64,000 nucleotides of DNA from IMG/VR virus record IMGVR_UViG_3300027917_000041, positions 1-64,000 of that record; one strand, given 5' to 3'. A model generated the notes under the pieces. The model searched no databases. It saw nothing but the letters and a program-made list of their open reading frames with translations, and was not told the origin of the DNA. Position numbers and translations under genes: made by a program. This DNA is from a virus. Below are positions 8,129-15,162 of the stretch, one piece after another (position 1 is the first letter of the stretch; the number at the start of each line of letters is the position of its first letter).

Positions 8129-8820
8129 GTATTTGCAATCCTTTCCCTAGCAATTTCTAGGATTTCTGCATCATTTTCAATTCCAATGAAATTTCTATTA
8201 TTCATTACCGACCAAACTCCTGTAGTACCAGTTCCAAGAAACGGATCAAGGATAACATCATCCATATCTGTAGTCGGAGCAAGTAAGCGTTCCACAAGTC
8301 TGAGAGGTTTTTGCCATTGAATATTTTTGCCATCTTTACCTTTTACCCTTTCTTTATCCATTGTTGAAAAGTTACCCAAGTCATAGAAAACGTCACATGG
8401 GGTTTTCATGCCCGTACCTTTCTTATCGAAAGCTGTACCTGCCGTTGCTTTGGGTATTTGTATACGCTCAGGATACCATTTGTATTCATCATCCTTAGCA
8501 TAGAATAAAATATCGTCATGTTTTCGTGGAAATGCTCTCTTTGGTACTCCACCCCATTCCTGAATGTAAATCAAGTGGTTAATGAAGTTTTCTTCTCCAA
8601 AGATTTTATCGCAAAACAACTTCATGACGTATACTGAATGATAATCAGTTTGTACAAAAAATACGCCGTTGGGTTTCAGTATCTTGTATGCCGCGGCAAT
8701 CCAATTGAAGTCTAATTCCTCATAGATACAGTCAGCATAAATAGCATCAACATATACAGCGTCCATCCATAGCTTGTTCATAACTACTCTATTATCGCCT
8801 GAAAATAGCCTAACGCTCAT
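8125..8820 (-). CDS. DNA methyltransferase-like protein with altered catalytic motif
   Basis: Family features are clear: HDDILFYAK, a late DPFLGTGTT SAM-binding motif, and a following GIEND that matches the acidic motif contacting SAM. The position of motif IV, normally DPPY or SPPY, reads DCIY (residues 30-33, within VDAIYADCIYEEL). The two prolines that shape the catalytic loop are therefore missing. The enzyme may be inactive, have a different target, or have diverged in function. It is the second of three methyltransferase-type genes on this arm. Confidence 0.8.
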   Translation of the reverse strand: MSVRLFSGDNRVVMNKLWMDAVYVDAIYADCIYEELDFNWIAAAYKILKPNGVFFVQTDYHSVYVMKLFCDKIFGEENFINHLIYIQEWGGVPKRAFPRKHDDILFYAKDDEYKWYPERIQIPKATAGTAFDKKGTGMKTPCDVFYDLGNFSTMDKERVKGKDGKNIQWQKPLRLVERLLAPTTDMDDVILDPFLGTGTTGVWSVMNNRNFIGIENDAEILEIARERIANT

Positions 8821-9230
8821 TTTATTATATCCACAACCTTTACCAGTTCGTCAGCAAGCCAACGACCTTCTATCTTGTAGTAGCAACCACTCCAAAAACT
8901 AAACTTACTCTCTAAGCTCATTTGAATACCAGCGTCATGACATGCTTTTATAGAAACTAACCAAGGTACTCTAACAAGTAAAAAAGCTAATATTAAAAAC
9001 GCACCAATCATAAAAAGGGTTGGTGCTATCCACCCATGACGTTCCAAAAATGAATACTCGTCGCTATGCCAAAGTTCATTTTCTTTAGTACCTTTACCAC
9101 AGTATTTGCATTTACCAAATGTACGTACTTCAGCATGTCCGTGATATTTTTTAGCGTCCTCTACTACATACTTTTCTTGTATTACGTAATGTCCGTTCCA
9201 CCAACACTTAAACCTTATTAGCCAGTCCAT
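8817..9230 (-). CDS. Single-span membrane protein with CxxC
   Basis: Not recognised by name. A cytoplasmic-type N-terminal part carries CKYCGK, a likely metal-binding knuckle. One strong membrane helix follows at about residues 69-92, then a C-terminal domain with two cysteines. An envelope-associated early protein is plausible, but no role is assigned. ATG overlaps the stop of the small gene upstream. Confidence 0.65.
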   Translation of the reverse strand: MDWLIRFKCWWNGHYVIQEKYVVEDAKKYHGHAEVRTFGKCKYCGKGTKENELWHSDEYSFLERHGWIAPTLFMIGAFLILAFLLVRVPWLVSIKACHDAGIQMSLESKFSFWSGCYYKIEGRWLADELVKVVDIIK

Positions 9231-9385
9231 TCTTCCTCCAAATTTTCCATATGATCTATTTGCATATCACCAGCAAAACTAGCTTGACAATTATCACATG
9301 TAATTACTAATGATATCCATTCACCTGAAATATCTATATAAGCTAATTCCAAATCACCAGCTTCGCATACAGGACAGTTATTCAT
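9218..9385 (-). CDS. Small zinc-ribbon protein, 55 aa
   Basis: It starts MNNCPVCEAG and continues to a second knuckle CDNC about 27 residues later, then an acidic tail ending EEEWTG. The paired CxxC knuckles indicate a zinc ribbon. GAGGAG lies about 6 bases before the ATG at 9385, and the stop overlaps the start of the next gene. Function unknown. Confidence 0.7.
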   Translation of the reverse strand: MNNCPVCEAGDLELAYIDISGEWISLVITCDNCQASFAGDMQIDHMENLEEEWTG

Positions 9386-9609
9386 TTTAACTCCTCGAAA
9401 TCAACTGTAATGGTTGCTTTTACAACACAAGCATTTTCTGGCATATAGTCGGGATACAGTTTAGTAATAGCTATCTCTGCACTTTTTTTATCCATATAAG
9501 GTGTGCCTCTAAAACGATGAACTTCCCAATTTTTTTGACTTGAGTTGAAAAATAAAATCCAACCATTTTTTGCCCTATATCCAACATACCACTTTATTTC
9601 GGTTTCCAT
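9382..9609 (-). CDS. Hypothetical protein, 75 aa
   Basis: Not recognised. Compact alternating hydrophobic and aromatic pattern (WYVGYRAKNGWILFF) suggesting a small beta-alpha fold. It overlaps the genes on both sides by a few bases. Confidence 0.65.
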   Translation of the reverse strand: METEIKWYVGYRAKNGWILFFNSSQKNWEVHRFRGTPYMDKKSAEIAITKLYPDYMPENACVVKATITVDFEELK

Positions 9610-9878
9610 AATCTGTCCTCCAATCGTAGTACCACCTGTAGCTTATTAGGGTGTCCACTTGATTTAGCTACCCTAAAATCGTAATCAGAGAAGAATATTT
9701 CTAAATAGTCTAAAAACCATTTGAAATCTTTATTTAATGTTACTTCATTATGTATACACTCAAACTCTAGTGAGCAACTATTATCATCTTTAAGAATGAT
9801 GAAGTCTTTCCAATCTTCAAAGAAACCATCCTTAACTTTTTTATCAAACCATTCCCTAAACGTCTCCGTTTCTGGCAT
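9594..9878 (-). CDS. Hypothetical protein, 94 aa
   Basis: Not recognised. I chose the ATG at 9878 (MPETETFREWF) because an AAGGA site sits just upstream; the longer frame would start inside the basic peptide gene. Acidic and aromatic-rich. It overlaps the next gene by 16 bases. Confidence 0.65.
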   Translation of the reverse strand: MPETETFREWFDKKVKDGFFEDWKDFIILKDDNSCSLEFECIHNEVTLNKDFKWFLDYLEIFFSDYDFRVAKSSGHPNKLQVVLRLEDRLWKPK

Positions 9879-10029
9879 TTTCCTTTTCCTTTCGTTTCTT
9901 ACGTAACAGTTCATCACGGCGTTTACGCTGTATTTCCTGAATTAGAAATACGCTATCACCATCACGCCCATGCTTACGCTTATTTTTTCTTTTTCTATCT
10001 CGCCTTTCGGCTTTATATATGTTAGGCAT
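9856..10029 (-). CDS. Very basic 57-aa peptide, probable leaderless mRNA
   Basis: It starts MPNIYKAERRDRKRKNKRKH and remains rich in Lys and Arg throughout, suggesting nucleic-acid binding. There is no ribosome-binding site. Instead, a perfect promoter (10036-10064) ends six bases before the ATG, so the predicted transcription start is the A of the ATG. The frame is open for 57 codons to TAG and overlaps the next gene by 23 bases. Confidence 0.6.
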   Translation of the reverse strand: MPNIYKAERRDRKRKNKRKHGRDGDSVFLIQEIQRKRRDELLRKKRKEKENARNGDV

Positions 10030-10035
10030 GTCTGC

Positions 10036-10064
10036 ATTATACCATATTTTTAGTTATTTGTCAA
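10036..10064 (-). promoter_or_regulatory. Sigma70-type promoter giving a leaderless start
   Basis: TTGACA at 10064-10059, a 17-base spacer ending TGG, TATAAT at 10041-10036, then six bases and ATG. The +1 coincides with the start codon at 10029. Confidence 0.88.
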
Positions 10065-10309
10065 GTCTTTTTTCTAGCAGCTTTTAAATTACCTAAGCGA
10101 AATGTAGCAGAACCTAGAATTCTACTTCCGGTTACTTCAAAGTGCATAGCTGCCACATCAACCAATTCCCCTACAGTATAAATACAGTCATGAGGTAAAT
10201 CTAAGACACTAGCAATATCATTTACTGCTTGGTCATAAGTAAGTACCTCAAGACTGTCTTTATTTTCCATCCAATCCATCCTTCGTATAGGAAATTCAAT
10301 TTCTATCAT
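10061..10309 (-). CDS. Hypothetical protein, 82 aa
   Basis: Not recognised. An acidic N-terminal half precedes a short basic C-terminus (ending KAARKKT). AGGAG lies six bases before the ATG, which follows the stop of the upstream gene immediately. Confidence 0.65.
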   Translation of the reverse strand: MIEIEFPIRRMDWMENKDSLEVLTYDQAVNDIASVLDLPHDCIYTVGELVDVAAMHFEVTGSRILGSATFRLGNLKAARKKT

Positions 10310-10311
10310 TA

Positions 10312-10542
10312 TTACTCCTGCGGAAACAAATCGTTTACCGCTGTCATCACTTCGAGTAATCGTACAAAATCAGCCCAACTAAGCGTCATATCCTCAGAAC
10401 CAACCACTAGATTGAAAGTCAATTCATGGCTATACCTCTCCACCAGCCCAAACTCGTCCATGTTGTCATTTTTCTCATAGGCTAATACTCGAACATGATC
10501 CTTTTGAATTAGTAATACACCTTTATGTGTCATTTTTTCCAC
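10312..10542 (-). CDS. Hypothetical protein, 76 aa, GTG start
   Basis: Not recognised. The longest frame begins at 10614, but that ATG lies inside the -35 box of a strong promoter (10586-10614), so it cannot be used from that transcript. A GTG at 10542 with GGAG about 8 bases upstream is the better start. An internal ATG at 10533 is the alternative. Confidence 0.6.
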   Translation of the reverse strand: MEKMTHKGVLLIQKDHVRVLAYEKNDNMDEFGLVERYSHELTFNLVVGSEDMTLSWADFVRLLEVMTAVNDLFPQE

Positions 10543-10744
10543 TATCTTTACTCCTATCAATAGATTTCCAAGGTTTCTTACGTCTATTATACAGTAATTC
10601 TTGGGTATTGTCAACCAATGTTAGCTCCCCACCCGGAATTCGGACATATGTCTTTTGACATAGATCACACCAAAGAAAGGGTACTCCACCTTCGGGTTTG
10701 TAAGTCATACAACCTTTACATGTAGGACATTTTTTAGTAATCAT
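10523..10744 (-). CDS. Zinc-binding protein, 73 aa
   Basis: It starts MITKKCPTCKGC and has a second knuckle CDLC about 20 residues later, giving a CxxC-CxxC zinc ribbon, followed by a basic tail. I chose the ATG at 10744, which overlaps the 3' end of the small membrane protein gene. No obvious ribosome-binding site is seen; a strong hairpin (10758-10799) lies just upstream, so translation may depend on coupling. Confidence 0.6.
   Translation of the reverse strand: MITKKCPTCKGCMTYKPEGGVPFLWCDLCQKTYVRIPGGELTLVDNTQELLYNRRKKPWKSIDRSKDSGKNDT
10586..10614 (-). promoter_or_regulatory. Sigma70-type promoter, minus strand
   Basis: TTGACA at 10614-10609, a 17-base spacer, TATAAT at 10591-10586. It lies within the zinc-protein gene and serves the GTG-started gene at 10542. 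Confidence 0.85.
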
Positions 10745-10910
10745 GACAATCAGGATAGGTTTCATCGGGTGGAGTTTCCCCCACCCTTTGTATGAAACCA
10801 TTTCTATATAAGAAATACTCTGCAATATTTATTGAGAACCAAGTTTTGCAAATTAAAAACCCCGCAATTAAACTTGCAATCGCTAAAATAATAACTTGAG
10901 TATTATCCAT
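10734..10910 (-). CDS. Small membrane protein, 58 aa
   Basis: It starts MDNTQVIILAIASLIAGFL, an N-terminal membrane anchor, followed by a 35-residue hydrophilic tail. The ATG at 10910 lies inside the stop region of the LPXTG protein gene (AATGGATAA), with GGAG 9 bases upstream. Its position after the LPXTG protein and holin-like genes would fit an envelope or lysis accessory role, but this is inference. Confidence 0.6.
   Translation of the reverse strand: MDNTQVIILAIASLIAGFLICKTWFSINIAEYFLYRNGFIQRVGETPPDETYPDCHDY
10758..10799 (-). repeat. Strong two-part hairpin
   Basis: GGTTTCAT pairs with ATGAAACC (outer 8 bp) and GGGTGG with CCACCC (inner 6 bp). The apical loop is 8 nt and there is a small internal loop. 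It sits inside the 58-aa membrane protein gene, 14 bases before the ATG of the zinc protein. There is no T tract, so it is not a terminator. Confidence 0.7.
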
Positions 10911-11661
10911 TTAGCTTTCTCCTACCAAAGTTAGCCGCAAATGCTAGGAATGTAAGTACAATTCCCAATACAGCAAACTGCATTAGCCCAAAGCCTTCGT
11001 CAAAGAAACCAGTTTTAGGTAACTCTTGTGGAGGCGTTGGAGTTGGCTTTTTCTTCTCTGGTGGGTTTGTAGGTGTCTCCGATGGCTCATTTGTCTGTGT
11101 TGGTGTCGTAGTAGGAGAGTCTGTCGGAGCTGGTGTCTCCGTAACCTCGGGCGTGTTTGTAGGTTTAGGAGTTGGTGTCCAAGTTTCCTCGGGATTTTCA
11201 GTAGGAGTGGGTGTCTCCGATGGTTCATTTGTTGGTGTTGGTGTTGGTGGAACTGGTGTTTCTGTAGGAGTTTCCGTTGGAACTTCTGTAGGAGTTTCCG
11301 TTGGAACTTCTGTAGCTGTTGGCGTAATCGGTGTAGCTGTTGGTGTGACACCTAGTGGCTTAAACTTAGCCTCCAAATGTGAAATCTGCTGACAGGTAGG
11401 GCTAGGGTATCCAGTCAAACTTACAGACGCTTTTGTTCTAGCCCCATTAAAGTTAGCAGTGTAGCAACCATCTGTACCACTTTCAGTAAAGCCAAAACAA
11501 CCTTGTCCAGCTTTTACCCATATCTTTTGTATTGTGTAGCCATCTGGGGCTAATGCTGGATTGCCTACATGCTCACCACCGCAGTGACTAGCTTCAGCTT
11601 CACCAAATGCCACCCCAAGAAACGCTATTACTAGTAAACTTGCTATTAATAGTTTCTTCAT
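10903..11661 (-). CDS. Secreted LPXTG-type surface protein with Pro/Thr-rich stalk
   Basis: Residues 1-24 form a signal peptide (KK, hydrophobic core, then a small-residue cleavage zone). A folded domain of about 80 residues with several cysteines follows. Next is a stalk of some 110 residues made almost entirely of Pro, Thr, Glu and Ser. Then LPKTG (214-218), a membrane helix and a positive tail RRKLNG. This is the full layout of a sortase substrate anchored to a Gram-positive-type wall. Known family behaviour predicts export and covalent anchoring if the host has sortase. In a phage, altering the infected cell surface or blocking superinfection is an inference. Confidence 0.85.
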   Translation of the reverse strand: MKKLLIASLLVIAFLGVAFGEAEASHCGGEHVGNPALAPDGYTIQKIWVKAGQGCFGFTESGTDGCYTANFNGARTKASVSLTGYPSPTCQQISHLEAKFKPLGVTPTATPITPTATEVPTETPTEVPTETPTETPVPPTPTPTNEPSETPTPTENPEETWTPTPKPTNTPEVTETPAPTDSPTTTPTQTNEPSETPTNPPEKKKPTPTPPQELPKTGFFDEGFGLMQFAVLGIVLTFLAFAANFGRRKLNG

Positions 11662-11682
11662 TTTTATCCTCTTTTCTAAAGG

Positions 11683-11748
11683 GGGGAGAGAAAGCTAGTA
11701 CTCGGTTTAACGTGTTAGGCTCTCCGACTTCTATAACCGCCTCTCCCC
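11683..11748 (-). repeat. Long-range inverted repeat upstream of the LPXTG gene
   Basis: GGGGAGAG (11683-11690) can pair with CTCTCCCC (11741-11748) across the 94-base gap between the holin-like and LPXTG genes. It lacks a T run, so an attenuating or mRNA-stabilising leader hairpin is more likely than a terminator. The LPXTG gene has its own AGAGGA site downstream of it. Confidence 0.4.
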
Positions 11749-11755
11749 GTTTAAA

Positions 11756-12094
11756 TTATCCTCCAACTTCCTCGTTTTTAAGCCCTCTAGCATAATCCTT
11801 CAAAGGCTGTAGACCTGCATTATACCCAACCAATGAGATTAGGGATGCAAGAAAGACTTGGAGAATTGAACGACCCCAACCTAGCCAATCGGCAGGTAGG
11901 GCAAAACCCTCGAATCCTAGTAATGCCAATAGAGGCACTACAAGAATATTCAGTACCGGAAGTGCTACTACATAAAACTTAGCAGGGAAATCAAATTCGG
12001 GATTCTTCAAAATCCAATTACGAAGAACCCACTTAGCACCCTCCAAAAGTAAAATAGAAACACCACCAGCAGTAACTAAAGTCAAACTATCCAT
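11756..12094 (-). CDS. Holin-like multi-span membrane protein
   Basis: At 112 residues it has about three hydrophobic segments: near 5-20, a strong one at 42-62 (VVALPVLNILVVPLLALL), and one at 78-92. The C-terminus is charged. Size and topology resemble phage holins, but there is no specific motif and no adjacent endolysin on this arm, so the call is tentative. Confidence 0.5.
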   Translation of the reverse strand: MDSLTLVTAGGVSILLLEGAKWVLRNWILKNPEFDFPAKFYVVALPVLNILVVPLLALLGFEGFALPADWLGWGRSILQVFLASLISLVGYNAGLQPLKDYARGLKNEEVGG

Positions 12095-12096
12095 TA

Positions 12097-12714
12097 TTAA
12101 ACCTCCGTCTTTTCAAATACGTTGTTAACAACTAATCTAGCAGACATCTTGAGAGTTTCCAGACTACCCTCGTTGTCAATGAGTATGTCGAAATCTTCAT
12201 AATCATCTAATTCAACTTCGGATATATCCAGAGCTTCGGGTGTGCCAGCTAGAATTTCCCGGCTAGGTGCAACTATCCTTACGGTATAAATTCGCCTAGC
12301 TAGATTATTGTGTTCTTTTATAAAAGTAACTTCATTCTTAAAACGCCAATCATCGATAAAGGCATATTTTAATCTGCCCTGAAAATGATAATTAGTATCT
12401 TCAATACCCTTCCAAGCTTTAGCAATCCAAACGTCAGGATTGTATGCTCTACCTACCTGTCCCACACTTTGTAATAAACGTCTACCAGCTACGTCTTTTT
12501 GACCGTCCCAACCCATAGTTGAAGCTACGGATTTAACACCTAAAGCAATCGGCATAGTCATTATGATCATATCTGGATTATCTTCTTTTACCACTTCGCC
12601 TAGAAGCTGTGCAAACGTAGTCTTACCTACGCCAGCATGTCCAGAAATCATAACTATAGCTGGTCTTGTCTCACCCCATTCTTGTGTGAGTGTATCTAAA
12701 AACGTATTCTCCAT
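12097..12714 (-). CDS. Deoxynucleoside monophosphate kinase-like P-loop protein
   Basis: The Walker A motif is GHAGVGKTT at about residues 25-33. The layout that follows resembles phage dNMP kinases: an invariant-looking GRRLLQSVG region, a WIAKAW segment, and AFIDDWRFKNEV in place of Walker B and its loop. These enzymes phosphorylate dNMPs to dNDPs for replication. Its place among nucleotide genes supports this. Another adenylate-kinase-fold enzyme cannot be excluded. Confidence 0.72.
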   Translation of the reverse strand: MENTFLDTLTQEWGETRPAIVMISGHAGVGKTTFAQLLGEVVKEDNPDMIIMTMPIALGVKSVASTMGWDGQKDVAGRRLLQSVGQVGRAYNPDVWIAKAWKGIEDTNYHFQGRLKYAFIDDWRFKNEVTFIKEHNNLARRIYTVRIVAPSREILAGTPEALDISEVELDDYEDFDILIDNEGSLETLKMSARLVVNNVFEKTEV

Positions 12715-12728
12715 GTAATGTTCCTTTC

Positions 12729-12926
12729 CTATTCAGTGTAGTATTCTTCTAAAATACCTTTTAGTACCTCTGGACTCATATAACCTAATTTCAATAAATC
12801 CAATAGAATATTAGCCAAAGTTGGAATAGAAATAACTATTCCGGTTGTAGACGCTATAAATGTGCGTTCACCTTTATTCTTCTGGATTGAAACAGAATTT
12901 AGACCGTGTAATTTAATTATCCTCAT
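12729..12926 (-). CDS. Hypothetical protein, 65 aa
   Basis: Not recognised. I chose the ATG at 12926 (MRIIKLHGLN) because AGGAAGG precedes it; the longer frame overlaps the methyltransferase. A central hydrophobic stretch (IVISIPTLANILLDLL) may be a buried helix rather than a membrane span. Confidence 0.6.
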   Translation of the reverse strand: MRIIKLHGLNSVSIQKNKGERTFIASTTGIVISIPTLANILLDLLKLGYMSPEVLKGILEEYYTE

Positions 12927-12927
12927 T

Positions 12928-13629
12928 TTAGCCTTCCTTTTCAATACTCTTATAGTGCCATTCTGGATATTCTTCGCCAACAACCGGAAATGGAAACGCT
13001 GACGTTGCTACGGGTTTGGGTATGTTATCCCATTCCCAATGTAACCAGTCCAATTGAGGTCTACCATCAAAACCATTTTTCCAGATAAAAATACCATAAG
13101 CCGTATCATCTGTTTTTCTATCACCTGTGAAGCTAATACGTCTAGTGGACACGAATACTTTATAAATCGGTGAATGCGTCCATAAAGTCTTATAACGCTT
13201 TAAACTTTCAAGCATAGCCAAACGTAATAAGAATACTAATTGCCCATTTGGAGCTAACAATTCTAAACTTTTATCAATAAACTCGTGTGCTACTTTGTAA
13301 GGCGGATTCCCCATGATAAGATCATAGCGATTTTCGGTTTCCCATTCTAAATAATCGGCAAAATGCCATTCATTATATAGATTGTGGAACTCTGTATGAT
13401 CTACAAATTCATGTGGCGGTTGGATTTCGACACCTGTAATGTGTGCCACAGGGTTATAAATTCTAAGTGCTTTAGCCCAAATTCCAGAACCAGCACCGGG
13501 ATCGAGAGCGTACCTTACATGTCCAACATCACAAGGTATATTATACATTGTAGTAGCTGCGACTTCGAGAGGCGTTTCATAGAAATCATGTTCCCGCCTC
13601 TCTCTGCCGTTTTCTTTTATTATTGTCAT
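12928..13629 (-). CDS. DNA adenine-type methyltransferase
   Basis: SAM-binding motif I is LDPGAGSGIWAKAL near residue 42, and catalytic motif IV is NPPY near residue 108. The order I then IV and the NPPY form are typical of N6-adenine DNA methyltransferases of the gamma or alpha types. At 233 residues it has no obvious separate target recognition domain. It is the third methyltransferase of the arm and has no partner nuclease, again consistent with self-protection. Confidence 0.85.
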   Translation of the reverse strand: MTIIKENGRERREHDFYETPLEVAATTMYNIPCDVGHVRYALDPGAGSGIWAKALRIYNPVAHITGVEIQPPHEFVDHTEFHNLYNEWHFADYLEWETENRYDLIMGNPPYKVAHEFIDKSLELLAPNGQLVFLLRLAMLESLKRYKTLWTHSPIYKVFVSTRRISFTGDRKTDDTAYGIFIWKNGFDGRPQLDWLHWEWDNIPKPVATSAFPFPVVGEEYPEWHYKSIEKEG

Positions 13630-13928
13630 TAGTTTAGTAGCTCACCACCAATACCGATGATTGGTTCTTCATCCAGTTCACTGAAAAGGTCGTGATTCCG
13701 TGCTACTAAATACCCTTCCATGGATAGAAATACCTCAGCCAATGCAACATCAAGAGTCTTAGCACTAGCACTCATTGTTACTGTTTTGGATTCCCATTCA
13801 CTTTCGTTATCTACTCTACGACTCTGTACAAGATTTTGACTGACTTTCCAAAATCCAGTAGATTCTAGTTTAGCGTTTAGTTCACTGGATTGTTTCACTT
13901 CGGTGAATTCTATCTCGTCCTTTGCCAT
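13629..13928 (-). CDS. Hypothetical protein, 99 aa
   Basis: Not recognised. I chose the ATG at 13928 (MAKDEIEF), which has AGGAG about 8 bases upstream. Acidic and likely globular. It overlaps the methyltransferase start by one base. Confidence 0.6.
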   Translation of the reverse strand: MAKDEIEFTEVKQSSELNAKLESTGFWKVSQNLVQSRRVDNESEWESKTVTMSASAKTLDVALAEVFLSMEGYLVARNHDLFSELDEEPIIGIGGELLN

Positions 13929-13938
13929 TATTTTTCTC

Positions 13939-14634
13939 CTATATACTTGTTCTAATCCACTTACGGAAGGGCATAATCTTATCATGCAATGCCTCTAAGA
14001 TTTCCACATCCGCTACGTTATGGTCAATAACTTTCTTTAAAGCTTTAGTATTTCCATACTTAGCCATTCTCCAATCACGTCTTTCGATTGGTGTTTTACC
14101 GCTAATACCAAAATAGTCACAAGCATTGTCTAAGCTATTACGTGACAAGTGGAACTTATTTCGGATTGTGTAGTAAAGGTCATGGTGGTAATATGTACCA
14201 TATGCAGGAAAATCCAAACCATAGTGTACAGCCTTAGCACGAATGAATGGTAAATCAAAACCTGTACCATAATATGTAACCCAAATCTTGTGCTTACTTA
14301 GTTCTTCAATACAAGCTTCCACCAAATCCTTATCTACAGCTTCTTCCCTAAATAGTTCTTTCTTGGTAATAACCCCGTAAGTTGTTATTCCGTCTTTTGG
14401 TCTAATAGCCCAACTTAACATCGTAGCCCAATCTACTTTCAGACCATCAGCTTCAATGTCAAAATAACAAAAGTTGTGTTCTGGATATGTCCACCAAGGC
14501 GTTCTAGTGATCCGTTCCCATTCCCTATCATTCTCAAAATCGAATTTTACTTTCCCCTCAGCGAAACACTTAGGATGTTCTTCAAAAGTGTGACGGTGTA
14601 TACATCTTACGTCTTTAGTACGTTGCTTTGTCAT
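13939..14634 (-). CDS. DnaQ/RNase H-fold 3'-5' exonuclease
   Basis: It has the DEDD-type exonuclease motifs. FDIEADGL (D59, E61) is Exo I, GTGFDLPFIRAKA matches Exo II, and HNVADVEILEAL is Exo III with the His of the DEDDh/y region. The N-terminal 50 residues include cysteines and histidines (CIHRHTFEEHPKC) that could bind a metal. It resembles YprB-like predicted exonucleases. A role in proofreading or repair alongside the polymerase is likely. Confidence 0.8.
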   Translation of the reverse strand: MTKQRTKDVRCIHRHTFEEHPKCFAEGKVKFDFENDREWERITRTPWWTYPEHNFCYFDIEADGLKVDWATMLSWAIRPKDGITTYGVITKKELFREEAVDKDLVEACIEELSKHKIWVTYYGTGFDLPFIRAKAVHYGLDFPAYGTYYHHDLYYTIRNKFHLSRNSLDNACDYFGISGKTPIERRDWRMAKYGNTKALKKVIDHNVADVEILEALHDKIMPFRKWIRTSI

Positions 14635-15154
14635 TTATTAATCTCCTAATCCGAGTCCTGCGAGAATTTTGCATGTACCGTAATACCTTATTTCTTTGTT
14701 TTTCATCTAAATTGTATTTATCACTCATATACTTTAGGTATCCTGCATCGGTAAAGTGTCCTTGCAGCTCGTATGATATTTTATTACACGTAGTAGAAAA
14801 CCTTCTTATCAATAAATTTACGTCGGTCTGCTCTCTATGTGCCATTTCAACTAGGCTATCACCACTGGATAACACATTTAGTACTTCGATATCTAGTAGG
14901 TCTATTTCTTTTTGCTTATACAGTTCCTTCACAGCCTTTTCGACCATTAGAATATCATTAAACATGGGATTGTACAAATCAGTATCTATAAAAACCCTAA
15001 CATGTGCATCTAAGCCTGACATACCGCCAACTTTATTCAGTATTCGTAAAGCGTCAGGACTTTCCCCATCGTCGGACTCAATTATAAATCCGTCACTAAA
15101 CTGTTGTTTTATACGTTCTCTATCTAATACCAGTGATTCTACATACCAAGCCAT
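14615..15154 (-). CDS. Hypothetical protein with a possible helix-turn-helix
   Basis: Not recognised by name. Residues about 95-135 (LSSGDSLVEMAHREQTDVN) look like a sigma region 4 or LuxR-type helix-turn-helix, and the C-terminus is basic (RRTRIRRL). Regulation of phage transcription is possible, but the match is weak. It overlaps the exonuclease gene by 20 bases. Confidence 0.45.
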   Translation of the reverse strand: MAWYVESLVLDRERIKQQFSDGFIIESDDGESPDALRILNKVGGMSGLDAHVRVFIDTDLYNPMFNDILMVEKAVKELYKQKEIDLLDIEVLNVLSSGDSLVEMAHREQTDVNLLIRRFSTTCNKISYELQGHFTDAGYLKYMSDKYNLDEKQRNKVLRYMQNSRRTRIRRLINDKATY

Positions 15155-15162
15155 AGTGTTTC

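Noticed and set aside
10523-10825. Longer 100-residue version of the zinc protein
   Set aside because: The upstream part overlaps the better supported 58-aa membrane protein and has no ribosome-binding site.
11026-11392. Long plus-strand and alternative minus-strand frames opposite the Pro/Thr stalk
   Set aside because: Low-complexity shadows of the repetitive LPXTG gene; they are Trp/Cys/Arg- or Gln/Arg-rich without start signals.
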